Shown here one piece after another: positions 1 to 6,447 of a DNA stretch of 7,612 nt. Made by a program: the position numbers and the translations under genes. The notes beneath the pieces are model-generated. The model searched no databases and was not told the DNA's origin. It saw only the letters and a program-made list of their open reading frames with translations. The stretch comes from an uncultured Ruminococcus sp. Its GTDB lineage: Bacteria > Bacillota > Clostridia > Oscillospirales > Ruminococcaceae. The stretch covers positions 1 through 7,612 of the forward strand of contig CALDFS010000187.1 in the NCBI GenBank assembly GCA_937942105.1. The letters are read 5' to 3'. Positions within the stretch are counted from its first letter, which is position 1. Each line of letters starts with the position of its first letter.

Positions 1-908
1 CCCGCAGAAATCGAGTAAACAGGGGCTATCTGACCGTATTCATCCTGGCAGAAATATGACTTCATACCGTGGAAGATTCCTATTCTGCCGGTATTCATGG
101 TTGCGGCGGTTTCAAAGGTATCTATTCCCCTGCCTGCCGCTTCACAGCCTATCAGGCGAACGCTTTTATCCTCAATGAAATAGTAGAAGCTTCCGATTGC
201 ATTCGAGCCGCCGCCCACGCAGGCGATAACGGCGTCGGGCAGTCTGCCCTCCTTTTCAAGCAGCTGCTCCTTGATTTCTTTTGAGATTACCGCCTGAAAA
301 TCGCGGACGATTGTTGGGAACGGGTGAGGTCCCATTACCGAGCCGAGGCAATAGTGAGTGTCGCTGATTCGCGATGTCCACTCGCGCATGGCTTCGGATA
401 CGGCGTCCTTCAGGGTGGCAGTGCCGGTCTTTACCGGTATGACCTCCGCGCCCAGAAGCCGCATACGGTAAACGTTCAGTGCCTGGCGCTTGGTGTCCTC
501 CTCGCCCATGAATACAACGCACTCCATTCCCATAAGAGCGGCGGCGGTAGCAGTGGCAACGCCGTGCTGCCCCGCGCCTGTTTCGGCGATAAGCCGGGTC
601 TTGCCCATCTTTTTGGCTAAAAGCGCCTGACCGAGAACGTTGTTTATCTTGTGCGCGCCGGTGTGGTTCAGGTCTTCGCGCTTTAAATATATCTTCGCTC
701 CGCCCAAGTCCTTAGTCATCTTCTCTGCAAAGTAAAGGCGGGAAGGTCTGCCGGCGTATTCGTTTAAAAGCTCTGTAAGCTCACGGTTGAATTCGGGGTC
801 GTTTTTATAGTGATTGTACGCTTCTTCAAGCTCGATAACAGCGTTCATCAGCGTTTCCGGGATATACTGCCCGCCGTGAACGCCGAAGCGCCCGTTTGGA
901 TTTGTCAT
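1..908 (-). CDS. trpB: Tryptophan synthase beta chain, 5' part (cut by window edge)
   Basis: Cytoplasmic PLP enzyme that condenses indole with L-serine to give L-tryptophan, normally as an alpha2-beta2 complex with TrpA. The frame is open from ATG at 908-906 to the left edge: 302 codons of an expected ~395, ending in the S-A-G motif near the indole site. It begins MTNPNGRFGVHGGQYIPETL, typical of the family. HTGAHKINN places the PLP lysine at K87, and AETGAGQHG places the catalytic glutamate at E109, both at the same numbers as in the Salmonella enzyme. GGGSNAIG (residues 232-239) is the PLP phosphate loop. An AAAGGA ribosome site lies 9 nt before the ATG, inside the end of trpF, whose stop is only 2 nt upstream. 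No frameshift was seen. trpA is expected downstream but cannot be seen. Not the TrpB2 type, since the N-terminus is the short classical form. Confidence 0.98.
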   Translation of the reverse strand, partial: MTNPNGRFGVHGGQYIPETLMNAVIELEEAYNHYKNDPEFNRELTELLNEYAGRPSRLYFAEKMTKDLGGAKIYLKREDLNHTGAHKINNVLGQALLAKKMGKTRLIAETGAGQHGVATATAAALMGMECVVFMGEEDTKRQALNVYRMRLLGAEVIPVKTGTATLKDAVSEAMREWTSRISDTHYCLGSVMGPHPFPTIVRDFQAVISKEIKEQLLEKEGRLPDAVIACVGGGSNAIGSFYYFIEDKSVRLIGCEAAGRGIDTFETAATMNTGRIGIFHGMKSYFCQDEYGQIAPVYSISA

Positions 909-910
909 AG

Positions 911-1513
911 CTAACATTCCTTTCTAACTTTTGCGACAAATGCCGCCATTTTTTCTTTATCCTTTAGTCCGTTCGTTTCAATGCCTGAGCTGACATCCAC
1001 CGCATACGGGTGAAGCCTTCCGACAGCTTCACCGACGTTATCGCAGTCCAGCCCTCCGGCTAAGAAATACGGTCTTTTTATATTCTGTATCAAGTCCCAG
1101 TTAAACACCGTTCCCGTGCCCATGCCCGAGTCGAGAAGGATATAGTCGGCGGAGCTTTCCTCCGCGCGGAGGATATCATCCTCCGATTGTATGCGGAAGG
1201 CCTTGATTATCGGCTTATCAGTTAGATTCCGCAGAAGCCTTATATAATCCTCATCCTCGACGCCGTGAAGCTGGGCTATATCGATGGTGCCATTATTAAG
1301 TAGCTCTGCAACCGTCTGCGGCGATTCATCCACAAACACGCCCACCGCCTTGATTTCGGGGGACAGCAGGTTTTTCAGCTCCCTTGCCTTTTCGTAATCC
1401 ACATACCGCTTGCTTTTTGGCAGGAAAACAAATCCGATATATTCCGGCTTCAGCCTGTTGGCGGCTTCTATATCGCATGGTCTTGAAAGCCCGCACAGCT
1501 TGATTTTCGTCAT
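911..1513 (-). CDS. trpF: Phosphoribosylanthranilate isomerase
   Basis: Performs the Amadori rearrangement of phosphoribosylanthranilate to the carboxyphenylamino-deoxyribulose phosphate used by TrpC. At 200 residues it has the normal length of a stand-alone TrpF with a single TIM barrel. The general base Cys7 lies in KLCGLS at the end of strand 1. The general acid Asp128 lies in LLDSGMGTGTVFNWD. The phosphate-binding ends of strands 7 and 8 are FLAGGLDCDNV (150-160) and VDVSSGIETNG (172-182). Its ATG overlaps the trpC stop by 4 nt (ATGA, 1513-1510), and an AGGGGG ribosome site sits 6 nt before it, so translation is probably coupled to trpC. TrpC and TrpF are separate proteins here, not fused as in Escherichia coli. 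Confidence 0.98.
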   Translation of the reverse strand: MTKIKLCGLSRPCDIEAANRLKPEYIGFVFLPKSKRYVDYEKARELKNLLSPEIKAVGVFVDESPQTVAELLNNGTIDIAQLHGVEDEDYIRLLRNLTDKPIIKAFRIQSEDDILRAEESSADYILLDSGMGTGTVFNWDLIQNIKRPYFLAGGLDCDNVGEAVGRLHPYAVDVSSGIETNGLKDKEKMAAFVAKVRKEC

Positions 1514-2292
1514 GATATCCCCCTCAGCTCGGCTAACTTGGCTTTCTTATCCTCTGTCCTCATAAGCGCTTCGCCCACAAGAACCGCGTCCGCGCCGATA
1601 TCGCGCAGCTTTGCAACATCCTCGGCGCAGCTGACGCCGCTTTCCGAGACGAACAGAACTTCCGGCGGTATCATCTTCCGCAGTCTGCGGCTGTTTTCGG
1701 TATCAACCGAAAAGTCTTTAAGATTGCGGTTGTTTACTCCTATTATGCGAGCGCCTGCATTCACAGCCGTTCTGACCTCTTCCCTATCATGGGCTTCAAC
1801 CAAGGCTGAAAGCCCCAGCTTATCGCAGACGGCGATATACTCCTTTATCTGCTTCCCATCAAGAATCGAGCAGATGAGCAGTACCGCCGAAGCACCCAGC
1901 AGCTTAGCCTCGTATATCATGTATTCGTCAACCGTGAAATCCTTTCGCAGGCAGGGGATGGAAACCTCTTCGGCGATTTCTTTAAGATACCTATCGCTGC
2001 CCAGAAACCATTTCGGCTCGGTCAGCACCGATATGCAGTCCGCGCCCGCCGCTTCATATTCCTTTGCGATTTTTAGATACGGAAAATCCGGGGCGATAAG
2101 CCCCTTTGAGGGGGAAGCCTTCTTGCACTCGCAGATAAAGGATATCCCCGGCTTTTTCAGCGCTCTTTCAAAGGCGAAATCCCCTTTCGGCAGGGACAAT
2201 GCCCGCTCTTTTATTTCCTGCGGCTTTATAATGGCTTTTGCATGTCCGCACCTTTCGCGGGCGTATCCGGCGAGTTGGTCTAAGATAGTCAT
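1510..2292 (-). CDS. trpC: Indole-3-glycerol phosphate synthase
   Basis: Closes the indole ring by decarboxylating cyclisation of the TrpF product. I place the start at ATG 2292-2290 (260 residues). A TTG two codons upstream (2298) would overlap the trpD stop, but GGAGG lies only 1-2 nt from that TTG while it is 7 nt from the ATG, so the ATG is the natural start. The sequence is a TIM barrel with all expected active-site residues (numbered from the ATG): E55 and K57 in ECKKASPSKG, the catalytic acid K117 in LRKDF, the base E166 in LVEAH, N187 in GVNNRNL, and S218 in VSESGV. AVLVGEALM near the C-terminus is the phosphate-binding strand 8. It follows trpD by 2 nt and overlaps trpF by 4 nt. No unusual features. 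Confidence 0.97.
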   Translation of the reverse strand: MTILDQLAGYARERCGHAKAIIKPQEIKERALSLPKGDFAFERALKKPGISFICECKKASPSKGLIAPDFPYLKIAKEYEAAGADCISVLTEPKWFLGSDRYLKEIAEEVSIPCLRKDFTVDEYMIYEAKLLGASAVLLICSILDGKQIKEYIAVCDKLGLSALVEAHDREEVRTAVNAGARIIGVNNRNLKDFSVDTENSRRLRKMIPPEVLFVSESGVSCAEDVAKLRDIGADAVLVGEALMRTEDKKAKLAELRGIS

Positions 2293-2294
2293 GC

Positions 2295-3320
2295 TCAATC
2301 CTCCGGGCGGTTGCTTACCTCAATAAGCTTTTTCAGGGTTTCAAGCGCCTTGCCGGAATCTATGATTTCCGCCGCAAGGGCAATGCCATCCTTCATGCTC
2401 TCCGCCTTGCCGCCGATATATAGCGATGCGCCCGCGTTCATCAGCACTGCGTTCCTTTTGTGCCCCTTTTCGCCCTTCAGGATGGCAAGGGTGATATCGG
2501 CGTTTTCTTTGGGAGAGCCGCCCTTTAAATCAGCCTTGGTGCAGCGCTCGAAGCCGAATTCTTCAGGGGTGATTACATAGGATTTGAACCAGCCGTCCCT
2601 GATTTCGCATACAGTTGTGGGCGCGCTCAGCGATATCTCATCAAGCTTATCCTGACCGTATACCACCATTCCCCGCTTTACTCCGAGGCTTATAAGCACC
2701 TGTGCCAGCGGCTCGACAAGGTATTCGTCATACACGCCTAAAAGCTGCATTGAGGGCGTTCCGGGGTTGGTCAGCGGGCCTAAGATATTGAATACGGTGC
2801 GGAAGCCAAGCTCCTTGCGGATGGCTCCTACATATTTCATCGAGGTGTGGTATTTCTGTGCAAAGAAGAAGCACATTCCCACCTCGTCCAAAAGCTCCTT
2901 GCATCTTTCGGGGCTTTGATTGATGTTTACTCCAAGGGCTTCAAGGCAGTCTGCCGTTCCGCACTGCGAGGATGCCGCGCGGTTGCCGTGCTTTGCGACC
3001 CTCATTCCGCCAGCCGCCGCAACAAGGGCAGAGGTGGTGGAGATGTTGAAGCTGTGGGCGTTGTCGCCGCCGGTGCCGACTATCTCAAAAAGCTTATCCC
3101 CCGCTTCAACCTTGGTAGCGTGCGCTCTCATTGCGGCAGCACAGCCGGCTATCTCGTCGGTAGTTTCGGCTCTTGCGCTCTTGGTGGAAAGTGCCGCTAA
3201 GAATGCGGCGTTCTGGGTGGCGGTAGTCTCGCCGCTCATGATCTCGTTCATGACGGTATATGCCTCGTCATAGCTTAAATCCTGCTTGTTTACGATTTTT
3301 ACAATAGCTTCTTTAATCAT
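2295..3320 (-). CDS. trpD: Anthranilate phosphoribosyltransferase
   Basis: Transfers phosphoribose from PRPP to anthranilate. The 341 residues match the family length: a small helical N-terminal domain (about 1-70) and the larger nucleoside-phosphorylase-like domain. The PRPP loop GTGGD is at 82-86, followed by NIST. KHGNRAASSQCG (110-121) is the second glycine/serine-rich PRPP and anthranilate element. R168 in IRKELGFRT is the anthranilate-contacting arginine region. NILGPLTNP is at 178-186, and the DE pair that binds magnesium is at 227-228 (GQDKLDEIS). The ATG at 3320 has a GAAGGAG ribosome site 8-9 nt upstream and lies 3 nt after the trpG stop. TrpD is not fused to TrpG here, unlike in enterobacteria. 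No frame disruption was seen. Confidence 0.98.
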   Translation of the reverse strand: MIKEAIVKIVNKQDLSYDEAYTVMNEIMSGETTATQNAAFLAALSTKSARAETTDEIAGCAAAMRAHATKVEAGDKLFEIVGTGGDNAHSFNISTTSALVAAAGGMRVAKHGNRAASSQCGTADCLEALGVNINQSPERCKELLDEVGMCFFFAQKYHTSMKYVGAIRKELGFRTVFNILGPLTNPGTPSMQLLGVYDEYLVEPLAQVLISLGVKRGMVVYGQDKLDEISLSAPTTVCEIRDGWFKSYVITPEEFGFERCTKADLKGGSPKENADITLAILKGEKGHKRNAVLMNAGASLYIGGKAESMKDGIALAAEIIDSGKALETLKKLIEVSNRPED

Positions 3321-3323
3321 TTC

Positions 3324-3893
3324 TCATATCTCCTTCAAAAAATTATTAAGCATCTGTCTGCCGTCCGGCGTCATTATTGATTCCGGGTGGAACTGCACCC
3401 CGAAGATTGGATATTCCTTATGCTGCACCGCCATGACCTCGCCGTCGTCGGTAAGGGCGGTTATTTTAAGACATTCCGGTATAGTGTCCTTATCCGCCGC
3501 AAGGGAGTGATACCTCGCGACCGGTGCGGTTTCCGGGCATCCCGCAAAAAGCGGACAGTCTGAATCGAATTTTACCATCGACTGCTTGCCGTGCATAAGC
3601 CTTTTGGCATATGTTACAGTCGCGCCGAACGCCGCGCATATAGCCTGATGTCCTAAGCATACGCCTAAAATCGGTATATCCTTGCCGAGCGTCTTAACAG
3701 TCTCGATTATAACGCCTGCATCCTCAGGTCTTCCCGGTCCGGGAGAAAGGATTATGCGGTCGGGGTTAAGCCCTTTTATTTCCTCAACCGTCATTTCATC
3801 GTTGCGGATCACCCTTATATCCGGGTCAATCTCCCCAATGAGCTGATAAAGGTTATAGGAAAAGCTGTCGTAATTGTCTATCAAAAGAATCAT
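3324..3893 (-). CDS. trpG: Anthranilate synthase component II (glutamine amidotransferase)
   Basis: Class I glutamine amidotransferase subunit that supplies ammonia to TrpE. I start it at ATG 3893 (189 residues), where the protein begins MILLIDNYDSFSYNL, the standard N-terminus. The frame stays open 13 codons further to 3932, but that would overlap trpE and add residues the family lacks. A GAAGGGG ribosome site overlaps the trpE stop and sits about 10 nt before this ATG. The oxyanion element SPGPGRPEDAG is at 50-60. The nucleophile Cys79 is in GVCLGHQ, and the rest of the triad, H169 and E171, is in VQFHPES. HGK (101-103) and ARYHSLA (126-132) are also typical. The domain could serve para-aminobenzoate synthesis as well (PabA and TrpG are often shared in Firmicutes), but position in this operon favours the anthranilate role. 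Confidence 0.97.
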   Translation of the reverse strand: MILLIDNYDSFSYNLYQLIGEIDPDIRVIRNDEMTVEEIKGLNPDRIILSPGPGRPEDAGVIIETVKTLGKDIPILGVCLGHQAICAAFGATVTYAKRLMHGKQSMVKFDSDCPLFAGCPETAPVARYHSLAADKDTIPECLKITALTDDGEVMAVQHKEYPIFGVQFHPESIMTPDGRQMLNNFLKEI

Positions 3894-3909
3894 TTTTTCA
3901 CACACCCCT

Positions 3910-5376
3910 TCAAGCCTCGGTATTCTGCGCAAGCTCTAAAGCTTTGAGCGAGGATTTTGCCTTGTTCAGGCATTCCTCGAATTCCTTTTCCGGCACCGAA
4001 TCCGCAACGATTCCAGCGCCGCTCCGCACAAACACCCTGCCGTTTTTCTTATAGGCTATGCGGATGGCTATGCAGGTATCCATATTTCCGGTAAAGTCGA
4101 TATATCCTATTGCTCCGCCGTAGATTCCGCGCTTGTTGTTTTCAAGCTCGCCTATCAATTGACAGGCTCTTAGCTTGGGAGCGCCGGAAAGCGTTCCTGC
4201 GGGCAAGACCGCTTCGATCGCGTCGAGTGCGTCCTTATCCTGCGCGATTTCGCCGCGCACCGTTGAACCTATGTGCATAACGTGCGAGTATCGCTCGATG
4301 GAATGCAGCTTTTCAACCTTGACTGTGCCGAAGCTGCTGATTTTGCCAAGGTCGTTTCTTCCCAAATCAACTAACATATTGTGCTCGGCAAGCTCCTTTT
4401 CGTCTGCAAGAAGCTCGGCTTCAAGGGCTTTATCCTCCTCGGCAGTTCTGCCCCTTGGTCTTGTTCCCGCCAGCGGGAAGGTGTGCAGAACGCCGTTTTC
4501 AAGCTTAACAAGCGTTTCCGGGGAAGCACCCGCGACCTCTACATCCGTTCCCGAAAAGTAGAACATATAGGGCGATGGATTTATTGTTCGCAGAACGCGG
4601 TAGGTGTTGAGAAGGCTTCCTTCAAACGGCGCGCTCAGGCGGTTTGAAAGAACTATCTGAAAAATATCCCCCTCGCGGATGTAGTGCTTTGCTTTTTCTA
4701 CCATTGCGCAGAACTGCTCCTTATTGAACAGCGGCTTGACTTCGCCAGTGAGCTTTCCGCCCGGTTCCTTTTTCTTTTCGCCGTTTTTGATCAGATCTGC
4801 AAGCTGGTTAAGCTCCATGACAGCCTTGTTGTAGCCGACCTCGACGTCGCTAAGCGGCATATTTACTATAAGAATAATTTTCTGTTTGAGATTGTCGAAC
4901 GCTATAACCTTATCAAACAGCATCAAATCAACATCCTTGAAGTCCTCGGTGTCCTCAACACTGCATTTCACCGTCGGCTCGCTGTAGCCAAGATAATCAT
5001 ATGAGAAATATCCCACAAGCCCGCCTGTGAACGGCGGAAGATAGTCAAACCGCGGGCTTTTGTAATCGGCTAAAAGCTGGCGAAGATAGCCGGATGGGTT
5101 ATCCGTTTTCACCCTGAAATTGCCCGCCTTCATTTCGCCGTCAATGCAGGTGATTTCCATTTTCGGGTCGAAGCCCAAAAAGGTATATCTTCCCCATGTT
5201 TCGTTTGCCTGTGCTGATTCGAGCATATAGCAATGGGTGGATACGTTTTTAAGTATCCTCATCGTTTCGATTGGCGTTGTAAAGTCGGATAAAAGCTCGC
5301 AGCTCAGCGGCAGAACATCATATTTTCCGGCTGACGCGATTTTTTTGACATCATTAAGGCTCGGTAAAACCTCCAT
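3910..5376 (-). CDS. trpE: Anthranilate synthase component I
   Basis: Converts chorismate to anthranilate using ammonia from TrpG; first committed step and feedback target of the pathway. The best start is ATG 5376 (488 residues), because GGAGGT lies 8 nt upstream. The frame stays open to a TTG at 5436, but that stretch is leader RNA with terminator T2 and has no ribosome site. The N-terminal domain contains MLES (51-54), matching the LLES motif that binds inhibitory tryptophan, and NPSPYM (266-271) completes that pocket, so feedback inhibition is expected. The chorismate-binding domain shows GDIFQIVLSNR (236-246), PLAGTRPRG (301-309), EHNMLVDLGRND (331-342), HIGSTVRG (368-375), GTLSGAPK (394-401), YGGAIGY (419-425) and GAGIVADS (453-460). 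It could be confused with PabB or isochorismate synthase, but the MLES motif, adjacent trpG and Trp T-box settle it as TrpE. Confidence 0.98.
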   Translation of the reverse strand: MEVLPSLNDVKKIASAGKYDVLPLSCELLSDFTTPIETMRILKNVSTHCYMLESAQANETWGRYTFLGFDPKMEITCIDGEMKAGNFRVKTDNPSGYLRQLLADYKSPRFDYLPPFTGGLVGYFSYDYLGYSEPTVKCSVEDTEDFKDVDLMLFDKVIAFDNLKQKIILIVNMPLSDVEVGYNKAVMELNQLADLIKNGEKKKEPGGKLTGEVKPLFNKEQFCAMVEKAKHYIREGDIFQIVLSNRLSAPFEGSLLNTYRVLRTINPSPYMFYFSGTDVEVAGASPETLVKLENGVLHTFPLAGTRPRGRTAEEDKALEAELLADEKELAEHNMLVDLGRNDLGKISSFGTVKVEKLHSIERYSHVMHIGSTVRGEIAQDKDALDAIEAVLPAGTLSGAPKLRACQLIGELENNKRGIYGGAIGYIDFTGNMDTCIAIRIAYKKNGRVFVRSGAGIVADSVPEKEFEECLNKAKSSLKALELAQNTEA

Positions 5377-5390
5377 AAGTGTGTACCTCC

Positions 5391-5425
5391 AAATAAAAAA
5401 CTCCTCCGGCTTTCTGCCAAAGGAA
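5391..5425 (-). terminator. Second leader terminator T2, just before the trpE ribosome site
   Basis: TTCCTTTGGC (5425-5416) pairs with GCCGGAGGAG (5410-5401) over 10 bp, three of them G-U, around an AGAAA loop, and TTTTTTATTT follows directly. The trpE ribosome site GGAGGT starts right after the T run. This is an intrinsic terminator placed in tandem behind T1. Seen in sequence; activity is inferred. It has no T-box of its own, but its 5' arm and loop are complementary to the 3' arm of T1. Confidence 0.75.
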
Positions 5426-5430
5426 TAAAA

Positions 5431-5475
5431 GCACAAACAAAAACGCCCCTGACAGAAAAACCTCTTCTGTCAAGG
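5431..5475 (-). terminator. T-box terminator T1 in the trp leader
   Basis: CCTTGACAGAA (5475-5465) pairs with TTCTGTCAGGG (5457-5447) over 11 bp with a 7-nt loop. A T-rich run (TTTTTGTTTG, then TTTT) follows. Its 5' arm contains the CCTTGA that also pairs with the T-box antiterminator, so formation of T1 and of the antiterminator exclude each other. It should stop transcription when tRNA-Trp is charged. Confidence 0.92.
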
Positions 5476-5749
5476 ACGAATAAAATCACATTGCTCTGCA
5501 ACGCAACGCCATCCGCGGTGCCACCTTGATTCATGGTCAACGCCATGCACTCAGCAGGATACCAACATATCCCCGGCAGATAACGCCTGCCTTCAACGTC
5601 GCCGAATACTTTGTGAAGCAGCTGTTCACATTTGACTGCGCCCTCAGCGGTCCATTTGACAACCTGTTTCTTGCCTGACTTTCACCATCGCAGGCTCTCT
5701 GCAAAGGCATGATTGCCGTTATCTCCGCTTCAACGGTTTGATGTAATGA

Positions 5750-5778
5750 ATTATAGCACAAATCGTTTCGTTTGTCAA
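5750..5778 (-). promoter_or_regulatory. Sigma-A promoter of the trp operon
   Basis: Reading the minus strand, TTGACA (5778-5773) and TATAAT (5755-5750) are separated by exactly 17 bp. Both hexamers are full consensus for the housekeeping sigma factor. The start of transcription is expected near 5743, about 14 nt before the first strand of T-box stem I. Such a strong promoter fits a gene set whose control is left to attenuation in the leader rather than to initiation. Confidence 0.9.
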
Positions 5779-5816
5779 GAGGTATTTTCAAATCATTGCA
5801 AATTTTTATCGCAGAA

Positions 5817-5894
5817 TCAGAGCGTGTTCACATATTTTATCTGCCGGTATGCTCTGACCTTCTTACTTCGGCAATGCACTGCTTTCAGGTCAGA
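5817..5894 (-). repeat. Three-part inverted repeat after the pterin-synthase-like gene
   Basis: On the plus strand three blocks are seen: TCAGAGC (5817-5823), GCTCTGACCT (5851-5860) and AGGTCAGA (5887-5894). The middle block can pair with the left one over 7 bp or with the right one over 8 bp, but not with both. The right block includes the last codons of the pterin-synthase-like gene. No T-rich run follows on the minus strand, so this is at best a weak or factor-dependent terminator. The rest of the gap between this gene and the trp promoter (5779-5884) shows nothing else. Confidence 0.5.
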
Positions 5895-6346
5895 ATATCA
5901 TCAAGCATACTGTCAATAATCCTTGAAATCGCTTCTTCCGAGCTTTTTTCAACGCTGTGCAGGTATTCGGCGGTTTGCGTATACGATACGATATAGCTTC
6001 GGGTCGGCGTCTCACTTCCCTCGATTTTCATAAGCTCGCAGCCCATGCCGCGCACAAGCTCTCTGATTTCGCTGCCGAAGTACTCCACCATAGCTTCAAG
6101 AGTGGGCATTACCGCATTGAAGGGCGGTATATCGTTTATTGTCTGATTCTGATACCCGGCGAAAAAATCAGTCAGCACCTTTTCGTAAACGTTGAACTCG
6201 GTAAAGCTCTTTCGGGCAGCTAAGATATCAAGAGTTATCTCCCATGTGTGCGGGTGAACCTGACCCTGTATGCCATTTATGATTATGCTGTGGCTTGCAT
6301 TGAGATAGAATTTGAATCTGTATTCGCTGAATATCCTGCTGTCCAT
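5885..6346 (-). CDS. 6-pyruvoyl-tetrahydropterin-synthase-related protein of the XrtG neighbourhood
   Basis: A 153-residue cytoplasmic protein with the fold signature of the PTPS/QueD family. NASHSI (H19) and VHPHTWEI (H31, H33) match the three zinc-binding histidines. INDIPPFN...PTLEAMVEYF (70-90) matches the conserved LND..FNPT.E segment, and KIEGSETPTRSYIV (107-120) matches the substrate-binding glutamate region. The usual catalytic cysteine between the histidine elements is absent (residues 22-33 contain none), and the Asp-His pair before LND reads YQNQ, so ordinary PTPS or QueD chemistry is doubtful. A PTPS-related family encoded next to the Gram-positive exosortase XrtG is known; its role is not. 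This gene lies 101 nt after xrtG with no clear ribosome site (only GTGAG 8 nt before the ATG). A TATAAT-like hexamer at 6433-6428 in the gap lacks a good -35 box. Family assignment is firm, function unknown. Confidence 0.85.
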   Translation of the reverse strand: MDSRIFSEYRFKFYLNASHSIIINGIQGQVHPHTWEITLDILAARKSFTEFNVYEKVLTDFFAGYQNQTINDIPPFNAVMPTLEAMVEYFGSEIRELVRGMGCELMKIEGSETPTRSYIVSYTQTAEYLHSVEKSSEEAISRIIDSMLDDILT

Positions 6347-6447
6347 ATTCCCAGCTCACTTTCTTTTTTCGCATGCTTCAATCTGTCATAGCCGGGCGCC
6401 CTGCATTTTGTGCTTTAAAGCCGAGACATTATAGCGGATTTAATCCT

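Larger units (their letters stand above)
5377..5743 (-). promoter_or_regulatory. Tryptophan T-box leader (tRNA-Trp riboswitch) of the trp operon
   Basis: Leader RNA of about 367 nt between the trp promoter and trpE. The hallmark T-box, AAGGTGGCACCGCGG, is at 5527-5513. Stem I is readable. Its base pairs AGCGG (5729-5725) with CCGCT (5650-5646). The next helix pairs GGCAATC (5717-5711) with GGTTGTC (5664-5658), including two G-U pairs, and the distal helix pairs GCCTG with CAGGC (5695-5691 with 5677-5673). The specifier loop between the first two helices carries UGG (5654-5652) followed by A, so tryptophan is the cognate amino acid. The antiterminator bulge reads UGGC, whose C matches the G73 discriminator of bacterial tRNA-Trp. 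A CATGG/CCATG hairpin just before the T-box is the likely stem III. Uncharged tRNA-Trp should stabilise pairing of TCAAGG (5529-5524) with CCTTGA (5475-5470), which blocks terminator T1. Confidence 0.95.

Noticed and set aside
1538..2326. 262-codon plus-strand frame opposite trpC
   Set aside because: Serine-rich antisense shadow of trpC, whose complete active site is readable on the minus strand.
5377..5436. Longer trpE beginning at TTG 5436
   Set aside because: The added 20 codons lie in terminator T2 and lack a ribosome site, whereas ATG 5376 has GGAGGT at 8 nt.
5537..5791. 84-codon minus-strand frame in the trp leader as a leader peptide
   Set aside because: It covers the -35 box and the T-box structure, starts upstream of the expected transcription start, and has no run of Trp codons; the RNA structure explains the region.
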